Source: an uncultured Chlorobiaceae bacterium (GTDB lineage: Bacteria; Bacteroidota; Chlorobiia; Chlorobiales; Chlorobiaceae). From it: a DNA stretch of 11,731 nt. The notes beneath the pieces are model-generated. The model made no database searches. It saw only the letters and a program-made list of their open reading frames with translations, and was not told the origin of the DNA. Where the stretch lies: contig CAILXE010000024.1 in assembly GCA_903838095.1 (NCBI GenBank), positions 1 through 11,731 of the forward strand. The letters are read 5' to 3'. Below are positions 1 through 6,984 of this stretch, piece by piece; position 1 is the stretch's first letter; the number at the start of each line of letters is the position of its first letter. The translations under genes were made by a program, and so were the position numbers.

Positions 1-569
1 AACCGCCCCCCCCCCCCCACTAGCCACTCCTTCTTAGACAAACGCATGCCAATTATCCATAGCAAAAAAGGGAAAAAGGCTAAAACGGAGGTATGTGCTA
101 CTACAGCAATTAACCCTAGCAGCAACGCCGTAACTCGGTTACGGCGGGATAGTGCAATTGCACCAAAGAAAATGAGCATTGCAAAACTCTGTCGCATTGC
201 ATTTGTCATTAGCTCTAGGCCAAACACACTGAACATCAAACTGCATGCCCATAAGAATGTCCCATTTTGCCACTTGGCGAACAACAAAAACATCAAAGGG
301 AGAAATGCCGCCACTTCAAATAAAAAAAAACCGTCCGATTCAAACAAACAAGCAGGCGATGTTATGGCATTAAATATAGTAAATGAGATTGCTCTGTTCG
401 CAATTCTCTCGTCAACAGAACCAGCACAATACTGGTGCAACATATACACATAGCGACCTGTATCATTCTCACTGTCTTCTGTAGGTATCGGACGAAATGC
501 TAACACCAAACAAAAAATTGTCGCTGTCAGCGCGAACAATAACCACTCGAAGCGTTGGCGCTTAGTCAT
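1..569 (-). CDS. wzy: EpsG/Wzy-like O-antigen polymerase, N-terminal part (runs off the left edge)
   Basis: An open frame of 189 codons starts at ATG 569-567 and has no stop before the window ends, so only the N-terminal part is visible. The start shares one base with the stop of the upstream WbsX-like gene (TGATG). The protein is strongly hydrophobic, with helices near residues 9-25, 81-98, 104-121, 127-141, 147-164 and 163-174. Residues 122-129 (TNAMRQSF) and the later HTS (159-161) before a hydrophobic helix resemble the EpsG family of polysaccharide polymerases (conserved RQ and H-S positions). The likely role is inner-membrane polymerisation of lipid-linked repeat units. Residues 184-189 read VGGGGR because of a G13 run on the coding strand, an odd sequence for a membrane protein, and the reading frame beyond it is unknown. 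An A9 run (322-330, plus strand) also lies in the gene. The family call rests on pattern recognition; another multi-spanning polysaccharide protein is possible. The symbol is functional, not orthology-based. Confidence 0.8.
   Translation of the reverse strand, partial: MTKRQRFEWLLFALTATIFCLVLAFRPIPTEDSENDTGRYVYMLHQYCAGSVDERIANRAISFTIFNAITSPACLFESDGFFLFEVAAFLPLMFLLFAKWQNGTFLWACSLMFSVFGLELMTNAMRQSFAMLIFFGAIALSRRNRVTALLLGLIAVVAHTSVLAFFPFLLWIIGMRLSKKEWLVGGGGR
6..18. repeat. Homopolymer C13 (G13 on the coding strand) inside the polymerase gene
   Basis: Thirteen consecutive C bases lie at 6-18, read as G13 in the polymerase frame, where they form the end of a GTG codon and four GGG codons. A tract this long is prone to slipped-strand mispairing, and a gain or loss of one base would shift the reading frame. 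It sits almost at the window edge, so a sequencing or assembly error in tract length cannot be excluded. Confidence 0.9.
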
Positions 570-1666
570 CATGCCCAATTAGAAAGCGCCTCAGCCAACA
601 CCTGACCTGCGCTCCAAGTTTCGTTAAATTTTGGCTCTATTGTGTTACCTTCTGCCCATTCATTCCATGATTTTACGAAAAGTATTTTTGTCGAATTACC
701 ATTTTCCAAATTCTTGGCTGCAATAATCGCCTCTTGGAAACTATTTTTGTTATATCCCGTCAACACCAGCCCGCGCCTACCCGATCTTGGTGTGCTATCC
801 CACCCTGTCACCACGGTGGCATGGACCACGCCATCAACCACACGATAGGCGGCTTGCAGTGTATCCAAAGTGGACTTATAGCTGCGAATTTCCGGCCCTA
901 GTCCAATTTTCTTGGCAATTTTCCATGCCCCCAGATAGGCTGCCTGTGCAGTACGCGAATTGAAGTAGCGCCCCACATTATTAGCGACTACCGCATCTAG
1001 CCCATAATCGCTTGGCCTATTGATCTGCTCAGACCTACCGGGGCCCCAATTACCGATGATATATAGCTCACCGCCACCATACTTTCGCACACATTCACGC
1101 AACTCATCGAGATAATTTTTTGCATCTGGAATCAATATCGGTTTATAAATCAGGAAAGGCGATAAGTTACCCACCTTTAGGTATCTATCTGTATTGATAT
1201 AAGAGGCAATAAGCTTTGCGTGTTCACGTAATTCATCACGGTTATAGGTTTGATGGAAAATTACTTGGTTGGAAAGGCCATGCCAAATACCTGTCCAGGA
1301 TTCATTCGCCCAACCCAACATAACTTTAACCCCACGGGCTGGAATATCGATCATCCGGTCCAGAGGGCCATGCAGAACTCGCTTACCCGCAAACCAATAG
1401 TGCCAATAACAGAAAGCATCTACACCAATCTCTTTAGCGTAGTCAAACTGTTCCACAATGGACTCATCACAACGCAGATCATAAAAACCCAAGCGACCAG
1501 GAAGTACAGGCTGAATATGACCCGGGTACAATGGACGCGCTTTCGCCACATTGTGCCACTCAGTAAAGCCATCGCCCCAGAATTGGTTATTTTCCTCAAG
1601 GGGATGAAACTGCCCTAGGTAATATGCAATGCATATAGGATTTGACTCGACATTATCAAGCTTCAT
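569..1666 (-). CDS. wbsX: WbsX-like / GH99-like domain protein, putative glycosyltransferase
   Basis: This 365-residue soluble protein has the pattern of the WbsX family (GH99-like domain), found in many O-antigen and capsule clusters and usually annotated as a glycosyltransferase, although direct activity data are scarce. Visible marks are AYYLGQFHP (14-22), FWGDGFTEWHNV (29-40), GVDAFCYWHYWF (81-92), WANESWT (119-125) and SWNEWAEG (333-340). The acidic residues in the last two motifs are the ones conserved in the family and are candidates for catalysis. No signal peptide is seen, so it probably acts in the cytoplasm. ATG 1666 is preferred: it overlaps the acyltransferase stop by 11 bases and leads straight into the conserved N-terminus. 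A TTG at 1693 would add nine unsupported residues. The ribosome-binding site is weak, which suggests translational coupling. The stop TGA overlaps the start of the downstream polymerase gene. Confidence 0.87.
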   Translation of the reverse strand: MKLDNVESNPICIAYYLGQFHPLEENNQFWGDGFTEWHNVAKARPLYPGHIQPVLPGRLGFYDLRCDESIVEQFDYAKEIGVDAFCYWHYWFAGKRVLHGPLDRMIDIPARGVKVMLGWANESWTGIWHGLSNQVIFHQTYNRDELREHAKLIASYINTDRYLKVGNLSPFLIYKPILIPDAKNYLDELRECVRKYGGGELYIIGNWGPGRSEQINRPSDYGLDAVVANNVGRYFNSRTAQAAYLGAWKIAKKIGLGPEIRSYKSTLDTLQAAYRVVDGVVHATVVTGWDSTPRSGRRGLVLTGYNKNSFQEAIIAAKNLENGNSTKILFVKSWNEWAEGNTIEPKFNETWSAGQVLAEALSNWA

Positions 1667-2306
1667 CTTCCCATCTACCACTTTCTCGATCAAACCGTTT
1701 TATTATTTTTGCCAGCATCCCAACGACCATTACATCATCAGGAACATCCCGTGTAATGACCGTGTTGGCACCAATCACCACACCATTTCCAATTCGGGCT
1801 GGGCCTATAATAACCACGTTGTCGCCAACCCAAACATTTGATCCAATAACGACAGGGCCATGCGAAACAAGTTTCCGCTGTATAGGTGGCTCGCTTGGAT
1901 GACTTTGCTCTGCACCCTTATATGACCCATGATTGTGGTCGCTGATATACACACAGCTACCAAGTAGGCAATTATCCGCTATATCGATTCGATTAATAGC
2001 GGAAATATGCAACCTTTCAGAAGCGCAAAATCCTTGTCCAATTTTGATAACAGGACTAAATATTTGACCATGATTGCGAGACACAGCTTCAATCCATGCA
2101 TAACGCCCCACAGATATATTCTTGTCAACGAATATAGATCTCGTGCCCCACACTATGGAGCCAGCCCCCAAGTACGATTTGGGCCAACCAACGACCGCTG
2201 AGGCAAACCTACCTCGGAGACGATCATATGCCCTACTGACAATGCGTAAAATTGCAGCTATCGGACGCTCTGGTATGGCTAATCGAAGGATTTTAGATAA
2301 TGGCAT
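1656..2306 (-). CDS. Left-handed beta-helix (hexapeptide-repeat) O-acyltransferase
   Basis: The protein has 216 residues from ATG 2306. An N-terminal segment of about 45 residues precedes imperfect hexapeptide repeats ([LIV]-G-x-x-x-x) from about 50 to 190, for example IKIGQG, IDIADNCLLG, VVIGSNVWVGDNVVIIGPARIGNG and VVIGANTVI as separate turns. The loop YISDHNHGSY (120-129) carries the histidine expected to activate the acceptor hydroxyl in the LbH acetyltransferase family (WcaF/NodL-like). The usual reaction is transfer of acetyl from acetyl-CoA to a sugar hydroxyl; donor and acceptor here are inferred from context, and O-acetylation of the repeat unit is most likely. The start is poorly marked: no good Shine-Dalgarno precedes either ATG 2306 or an in-frame TTG at 2312. 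A 67-base gap separates it from the GT2 gene, the largest in the cluster. Its 3' end overlaps the WbsX-like gene by 11 bases. Confidence 0.87.
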   Translation of the reverse strand: MPLSKILRLAIPERPIAAILRIVSRAYDRLRGRFASAVVGWPKSYLGAGSIVWGTRSIFVDKNISVGRYAWIEAVSRNHGQIFSPVIKIGQGFCASERLHISAINRIDIADNCLLGSCVYISDHNHGSYKGAEQSHPSEPPIQRKLVSHGPVVIGSNVWVGDNVVIIGPARIGNGVVIGANTVITRDVPDDVMVVGMLAKIIKRFDRESGRWEDEA

Positions 2307-2373
2307 GCCCAATTTAAACTGAGTAAAAGGTGAAAGTTGTTCACTGTTTCATTATTTTTACTATTCAGAATGG
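2307..2373 (-). other. 67-base intergenic gap between the GT2 and acyltransferase genes
   Basis: This is the only gap above 25 bases in the window. It is AT-rich. On the minus strand it holds a tiny reading frame (ATG AAA CAG TGA, near 2351-2340). I see no convincing sigma-70 promoter, no hairpin followed by T residues, and no clear Shine-Dalgarno for the acyltransferase. Confidence 0.5.
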
Positions 2374-3387
2374 CTATATTAAAGCGAACCGTAGAAGACG
2401 ACGTAGTACTTTAAGCAGCAAACTATAGAAGCATGCAAAGGATATTGGCAGCACAAACAATGGCGCGAGAAAAACGTAATACCGCCAATTGCCATCGAAT
2501 GCCTTTTTCAGACCGTCAATCATGTTTTTGTCTTCGAATCTACTCGAACCTCTCCGAAATTCCAGAATAAAGCTTGGAAAGAAGTTCACAATAGTGCCAT
2601 TTTGAATGGCTCTGGCTACATCTGGCTTGTCTTTCAGAATGTCGTCCGTGATTTTCTTGAGATTACTCCCAAACACCTTAACTAATCCATACCCACCTGA
2701 GTTTGATCCCTTCGCAGCAACCACAATATCTTCAATTACCGCAAAGCACTCACCATCTCGTAACAGGGGTAACACCCATCCCAACTGTGGCAGATTACTG
2801 CCGCATACGATACCAGAGAAATGCTCAAGAGCAATGCCACTGCGCACTATCAGTCCAGAGATAAAAGTCAACATTACATTCGTCCTTCGGGCAAAATCGA
2901 CTGAATCTCTATATATTGAAATACTGCGATTTCCGTAACGGACTGGATTCTCCATATAATTATCCTTAAACCAGTAATTGTTTACATACAAAGCATCAAT
3001 ATTTTGCCCTAACAGAACATCGAGAACCTTCCGCAGCCCTCCGGAAAGTATTACGTCATCATCTCCAAACACCCAAATATAAGGCGTTGTAGCAGACGTA
3101 TAACATTGTGCAACATTAAGTTCGGCACCAATATTTTCTGCGTTGTGCACAGCTTCAAATTCACCAGCTTCCATTAACTGATGCCGAGAGATTGCTTCAG
3201 TTGTGCTATCCGTTGAGGCATTATTCGAGACATAAACTTTTACCAACTTACGCTGTTCTACACTTAGGCTATCAAGCTCATCGCTGATGCGCTTTAAACA
3301 AAGATCAAGGAAAACCGACCTATTGAATGTTGGCACCGCGATAGTCAGCAGTGGCTGACTATCAATACCCGAATGAACAGCTTGCAT
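2374..3387 (-). CDS. Family 2 glycosyltransferase, resembling RfbV-type dideoxyhexosyltransferases
   Basis: A 337-residue GT2 (GT-A fold) enzyme. The nucleotide-binding start is LTIAVPTFNRSVFL (14-27), followed by YVSNNASTDST (52-62), AENIGAELN (83-91) and the metal-binding GDDD (108-111) in YIWVFGDDD. The GDDD is followed by a hydrophobic stretch and FISGLIVR. Order and spacing recall Salmonella RfbV, which transfers abequose from CDP-abequose; I recognise this from memory and cannot score it. The upstream CDP-3,6-dideoxyhexose genes make transfer of that sugar a sensible role. The C-terminus (about 302-337) is hydrophobic and then basic (VLRRLLRF), suggesting attachment to the inner face of the cytoplasmic membrane, where lipid-linked acceptors are. 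ATG 3387 directly follows the flippase stop (TAAATG), so translation is probably coupled. Acceptor and linkage cannot be read from the sequence. Confidence 0.87.
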   Translation of the reverse strand: MQAVHSGIDSQPLLTIAVPTFNRSVFLDLCLKRISDELDSLSVEQRKLVKVYVSNNASTDSTTEAISRHQLMEAGEFEAVHNAENIGAELNVAQCYTSATTPYIWVFGDDDVILSGGLRKVLDVLLGQNIDALYVNNYWFKDNYMENPVRYGNRSISIYRDSVDFARRTNVMLTFISGLIVRSGIALEHFSGIVCGSNLPQLGWVLPLLRDGECFAVIEDIVVAAKGSNSGGYGLVKVFGSNLKKITDDILKDKPDVARAIQNGTIVNFFPSFILEFRRGSSRFEDKNMIDGLKKAFDGNWRYYVFLAPLFVLPISFACFYSLLLKVLRRLLRFALI

Positions 3388-4797
3388 TTATAGCGTCCCT
3401 TTCCCAGAAACTTCGAGCGCGCAAGATTTTTGCCACTCGTGCCGCTTTGACAAAAATATAAGGCTACCCCAACCAAACCCAACTGTAGCGCCTACGACAA
3501 AATATCCTGACATAATTCCCATTGCACCATACTCTTCTCCCAAACCAAACGTTGAAACAGCAATCAATCCGGCACTAATCAGGCTGATTCTCAAGAACGG
3601 TTCTTGCTTATGTGCTCGTAAATAGGCGGATTGGGCATAGGTTACATAATTTAGTATCGTTGCCAACATCAACAAGGTAAATGGCAATGGGTCAAGGAAA
3701 CGTGATGCAACTCGAATATTTTCCACATGTAGAAGATAGTTCACGATACATAATGTTACCCCAAGTACAGACATTACAAAAAACGAACATGATAATGTCG
3801 AATTAAATAACTGATCCAAGCGAACGTAGTCTTTCCTCGCAACCAGTGTTCCAAATTGAGGCGCTTTCGTACTCATCCAAGCCATAGCAAGACTCATTAG
3901 CGCGGTGACTATTGAAAAACTCATTCCCATTTGCCCTGCCTCTACAGCACCACGGTACGCAAATAATACTGGAACAAATAACTGGAAAATAAAATAACCA
4001 CTTAGCCAACTAAGCGCAATTTTCCACTGAAATGGCCAAATTTCAGTTTTCCACCTGATACCTACACTAGTATCTGCCTTATGGGCAAATAAGTTTTTAA
4101 GGAATGTTTTTTTGGTACACCACAGCCATATCAAAACCGTAAATGCCAAACCTGTACTCATGGCAGGTACAGCCAGTAATCCACGGCCACTCACTAGCGT
4201 CACCCATGCCGCCAAACTACCAATAATGTTCTGATACATTCTTAATCGTGCAACTTCTATTATGCGACCGCAACCTTCCAACAGGGATAATAATGGCAAG
4301 AAAAAAATATTGGTTGCCGCCGCTATCACTAACCAGATCCATGCAGCCTGCCAATTCACGGTCGATTGAGGACGGTTAACAGAAAAAAACATCCACCCGA
4401 TTGGTAGTATCACAACAATAATCAGTGCTGCAATTACTCCATACCACTTAGTCACCAGCAACAACAATGAACGAAGGCGTGTTTTTGCCTGAACATCTCC
4501 CACAATCGTGCCATCATTTGCCCATGACAAATGCGCCATTTCATGGCTCGAAAATTGCATCACCACATAGCTCATACCCAATTCAAAAAGAATCTGCATC
4601 GCCAATAGACTGGCAAAAGTATAGTAGTAGCCTTGTTCATCGGACGTTAGAAAACGCACTACCAGCAGCAAAGTAACGACACCAGAAAGCAGGCCCCAGC
4701 CTCGTCCCGCCAGGGTGTATGCAATGGAGCGATCAACACCCATATACGCAAATAATTTTCTCAATAGATGCAAATTAGCACACTTTAGAGCCATCAT
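3388..4797 (-). CDS. wzx: Wzx-type O-antigen flippase (MOP superfamily)
   Basis: The 469-residue protein has about twelve hydrophobic segments, roughly at 34-51, 57-82, 107-133, 151-173, 188-207, 210-227, 259-281, 288-307, 335-355, 371-391, 403-420 and 424-449. That fits Wzx-type polysaccharide exporters of the MOP superfamily, which flip undecaprenyl-diphosphate-linked repeat units from the cytoplasmic to the periplasmic face of the inner membrane. A charged loop (83-107) and the central basic segment 229-258 are plausible cytoplasmic loops. Wzx proteins diverge strongly, so the call rests on length, topology and its place among glycan genes. ATG 4797 shares one base with the fkbM stop (TAATG), and a second ATG follows directly. 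ATG 4743 (residue 19, start of MGVDRSIAY) is an alternative start. No clear Shine-Dalgarno is seen, so translational coupling is likely. Confidence 0.85.
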   Translation of the reverse strand: MMALKCANLHLLRKLFAYMGVDRSIAYTLAGRGWGLLSGVVTLLLVVRFLTSDEQGYYYTFASLLAMQILFELGMSYVVMQFSSHEMAHLSWANDGTIVGDVQAKTRLRSLLLLVTKWYGVIAALIIVVILPIGWMFFSVNRPQSTVNWQAAWIWLVIAAATNIFFLPLLSLLEGCGRIIEVARLRMYQNIIGSLAAWVTLVSGRGLLAVPAMSTGLAFTVLIWLWCTKKTFLKNLFAHKADTSVGIRWKTEIWPFQWKIALSWLSGYFIFQLFVPVLFAYRGAVEAGQMGMSFSIVTALMSLAMAWMSTKAPQFGTLVARKDYVRLDQLFNSTLSCSFFVMSVLGVTLCIVNYLLHVENIRVASRFLDPLPFTLLMLATILNYVTYAQSAYLRAHKQEPFLRISLISAGLIAVSTFGLGEEYGAMGIMSGYFVVGATVGFGWGSLIFLSKRHEWQKSCALEVSGKGTL

Positions 4798-5726
4798 TAT
4801 TTGGACAACACATCAATTAGCTGTTGGTGTTTTCCAGAATGCAGGAAAAAGAAATTGGTCTCTACCGTATCGTCAGTCATTTCAGCCACCTCTTTTAAAG
4901 TGGATCCATCCGCATAAAAGCAGCGATACCCAAAGGATGAAAAAAGCGCGATGATTTCGTTAGGATGATAATTAAATTTTGCAGCCCATTTCCGCAGCAT
5001 TTCAGTAAACACAATGGGCTTGTCTATTTGTAACGTCTCCATTGCCCCTTGAAATGCGAATAGTTCCGCTCCCTCAACATCACATTTAATGAAATCGACA
5101 TGCAGATTATTGGAACTCACAAAGTCATCCAGCCGTTCGACATGACAGGTGATTAACTCTGCGTCTGTACGCTCACTCAAATTAGCGGAAGAAGCATTGC
5201 CACTCCCTTCAGGATAAAAATAGAACGTCAGGTCTTTTCGCTCATTAGACAGCCCAAAAGGGTGTGCGACAATATTTGCAACTTGATTGAGATTGATATT
5301 TTGGGTTAGAAACGAATAGGTTTTCGGGATGGGTTCGAACGCATATATCTGACAGCCCTTGACCTGACCGGCAATCACCAAAGAGCACCAACCCATGTTT
5401 GCACCAACGTCGAACACAACACCTCGCTCTGGAACCAACTTCAAAATCATATTCGCATCTTTTTCCTCATAGCAGAGAAAATTTAGCGATTCTATTGGGG
5501 CAACACGGTAATCACCCTCAGGGCAAAGCATTCGCACACCATATTTTTTTAATGTCATGATTACTTTACCAGCACGAATTTCTATCGACTCAATATCCGT
5601 CTGTGCTAGATATCTTGCATACTCAAATAATTGAGCATGGCGAAGTTGATACATTTTCTGAATGTATTTCGGTTTGTCCAATGCACCTGAAAGATGCTGA
5701 TCACGCATTTCTTGTAATGATGTCAT
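4797..5726 (-). CDS. FkbM-family SAM-dependent methyltransferase
   Basis: This 309-residue protein has a predicted N-terminal helical region (about 1-60) and then the FkbM methyltransferase fold. Motif I, VVFDVGANMGW (103-113), binds S-adenosylmethionine. The acidic end of strand 2 is YAFEPIP (128-134). DFIKCDVEGAE (211-221) is the family signature, followed by a substrate-side region to the C-terminus. FkbM enzymes in glycan clusters usually O-methylate a sugar hydroxyl; the target here is unknown and could be the dideoxy sugar or another residue. The gene overlaps the SDR stop by four bases (ATGA), with GGGAG nine bases upstream of the start. Its stop TAA overlaps the flippase ATG. It is AT-richer than rfbF-H (25 of 60 bases GC in 5041-5100). 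Confidence 0.9.
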   Translation of the reverse strand: MTSLQEMRDQHLSGALDKPKYIQKMYQLRHAQLFEYARYLAQTDIESIEIRAGKVIMTLKKYGVRMLCPEGDYRVAPIESLNFLCYEEKDANMILKLVPERGVVFDVGANMGWCSLVIAGQVKGCQIYAFEPIPKTYSFLTQNINLNQVANIVAHPFGLSNERKDLTFYFYPEGSGNASSANLSERTDAELITCHVERLDDFVSSNNLHVDFIKCDVEGAELFAFQGAMETLQIDKPIVFTEMLRKWAAKFNYHPNEIIALFSSFGYRCFYADGSTLKEVAEMTDDTVETNFFFLHSGKHQQLIDVLSK

Positions 5727-6775
5727 ATTGAATAACTCCCTATCGTTCGTTTAAATCCATCTGCCAAACTTGTTTTTGGCTCCCACCCGAGAGAGTTTAT
5801 CCGAGATATATCCGGGCAATTTCTTGAGATTGGACTCTGTAAGTACCCATTAGTTTTCTGAATGTTTTTTTTGATTACCACCAGCTGCTTTTCAGGAAAA
5901 AGCCCAACTAATAAATTTGCTAAGTCCATAACACTTATCTCTGCCTGACTGTTCCCTACATTGTAAGGAATACCGTTTTCCCCTCTCAGTAGCACCGTAA
6001 AAAAACCAGATGTTGCATCAGCCAAATAACAAAACGCTCTTGATGCTGTGCCTTCACTTCTTACAAGAATGGGTCGATTTTCAATAATATCCCTAACAAA
6101 ATCCGCATAAACACGACCATCATCCAACCTCATACCCGGACCATAAGTATGGAACGGGCGAACGATCTTAATTGGAACTTGATACTGTGCATGCCAGGAT
6201 ACACACATGTTTTCCCCCATCCGTTTGCTTTCAGCATAACATGAACGAACGGATGTCGGATCAATATAGCCGTAATCCGATTCTTTTGTTGGAATGCTCT
6301 GTGTTTCACCGTAGACTTCTCCACTGCTAAAATACATAAATGAAATAACAGGGTGGTTACGAGCCAATTCCAATAATTGCATTGTCCCCAACACATTTGC
6401 CAAAAGAGTTCCCACCGGGTCAACGCCGTAGTATTTTGGACTCGCTTGGCTGGCGGCATGGATAATAAAGTGATGCGGCAAAGCTAAGCTGATGGGCTTT
6501 GAAACATCCTGTACTAAGACCGTCAGATTCGGATTATCCAAATGCTGCGCGAAACGCTTTATATAATTTTCGCGATTCCGAACCAGTGCTGTAACGTGAG
6601 TATCCAGCCCTCTAGTTTTATTCAAATGGAGCAGCGTCTCAACAAGGTATGCAGGCAAGAATCCAGAAGCACCTGTGATTAGCACACGTTTTCCAGAAAA
6701 ATCATCCCAATCCACCCGAGTGGTAGATAGAATTTGCTCAATATCTTCGAGGATAATACGATTAAATGATAGCAT
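5723..6775 (-). CDS. NAD(P)-dependent epimerase/dehydratase, extended SDR family
   Basis: The protein has 350 residues from ATG 6775, which has a good Shine-Dalgarno (AGGAG, 6780-6784, four bases upstream). An N-terminal extension of about 28 residues precedes the Rossmann motif TGASGFLP (34-41); the third glycine of the usual GxxGxxG is proline here. Further marks are IIHAASQASP (104-113), FSSGEVYG (149-156) and the catalytic YAESK (Y180, K184). It is an extended SDR related to nucleotide-sugar dehydratases, epimerases and UXS-like enzymes. The substrate is not obvious. Lying directly after the CDP-dideoxyhexose genes, it might reduce or epimerise the 4-keto (or 4-C-acetyl) CDP sugar, or serve a separate sugar. 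A longer frame upstream (to 6814) lies inside the truncated reductase and has no support. Its stop overlaps fkbM by ATGA. Confidence 0.87.
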   Translation of the reverse strand: MLSFNRIILEDIEQILSTTRVDWDDFSGKRVLITGASGFLPAYLVETLLHLNKTRGLDTHVTALVRNRENYIKRFAQHLDNPNLTVLVQDVSKPISLALPHHFIIHAASQASPKYYGVDPVGTLLANVLGTMQLLELARNHPVISFMYFSSGEVYGETQSIPTKESDYGYIDPTSVRSCYAESKRMGENMCVSWHAQYQVPIKIVRPFHTYGPGMRLDDGRVYADFVRDIIENRPILVRSEGTASRAFCYLADATSGFFTVLLRGENGIPYNVGNSQAEISVMDLANLLVGLFPEKQLVVIKKNIQKTNGYLQSPISRNCPDISRINSLGWEPKTSLADGFKRTIGSYSI

Positions 6776-6971
6776 CGCACTCCTGTTTTCCAAACCCAGA
6801 GAAATCATCCACAAGATAGCACTCAGACAACCATGCAGAGGCTAACCATTTCGGCACATCATCTGGGCGGCGCACAAATAAATATAAAGGATTGTCTTCT
6901 GCAGCGGAAAACGAGACAATCAGGTCTCTGGCAATCTGGCTGGTCACACCGAGAATAGCTATTCTCATCAT
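6762..6971 (-). pseudogene. Truncated NAD(P)-dependent reductase, YerF-like N-terminal fragment
   Basis: A 69-codon frame begins ATGATG at 6971-6966 with MRIAILGVTSQIARDLI, a typical Rossmann beta-alpha start with the GxxSxxA variant. It continues through LFVRRPDDVPKWL and ends in ECDAII followed by TAA. That is roughly one quarter of a sugar reductase. The end falls where a strand-4 NFVG-type sequence would be expected in related proteins (recalled, not aligned). The TAA at 6764-6762 lies 11 bases inside the next gene, so the remainder is absent rather than frameshifted. It starts 13 bases after the ThDP-enzyme stop, the position expected for the reductase partner of a YerE-like enzyme. A functional 69-residue protein is unlikely. 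An in-frame ATG at 6992 is an alternative start that would overlap the upstream gene. Confidence 0.65.
6780..6784 (-). promoter_or_regulatory. Shine-Dalgarno of the SDR gene, inside the truncated reductase
   Basis: AGGAG lies four bases upstream of ATG 6775. It is formed by codons of the truncated reductase frame (CAG GAG), so the surviving fragment supplies the ribosome-binding site of the next gene. It decides ATG 6775 over upstream in-frame codons. Confidence 0.75.
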
Positions 6972-6984
6972 CTTGATGTATCCG

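Noticed and set aside
46..453. A 135-codon plus-strand open frame at the left end
   Set aside because: It is antisense to the polymerase-like frame, has low-complexity lysine/asparagine-rich content, and shows no recognisable motif; the opposite strand has clear membrane-protein structure.
5865..5872. T8 run in the SDR gene and A7/T7 runs in the flippase gene as phase-variation tracts
   Set aside because: They encode ordinary Lys codons in AT-rich DNA and are short enough to be expected by chance.
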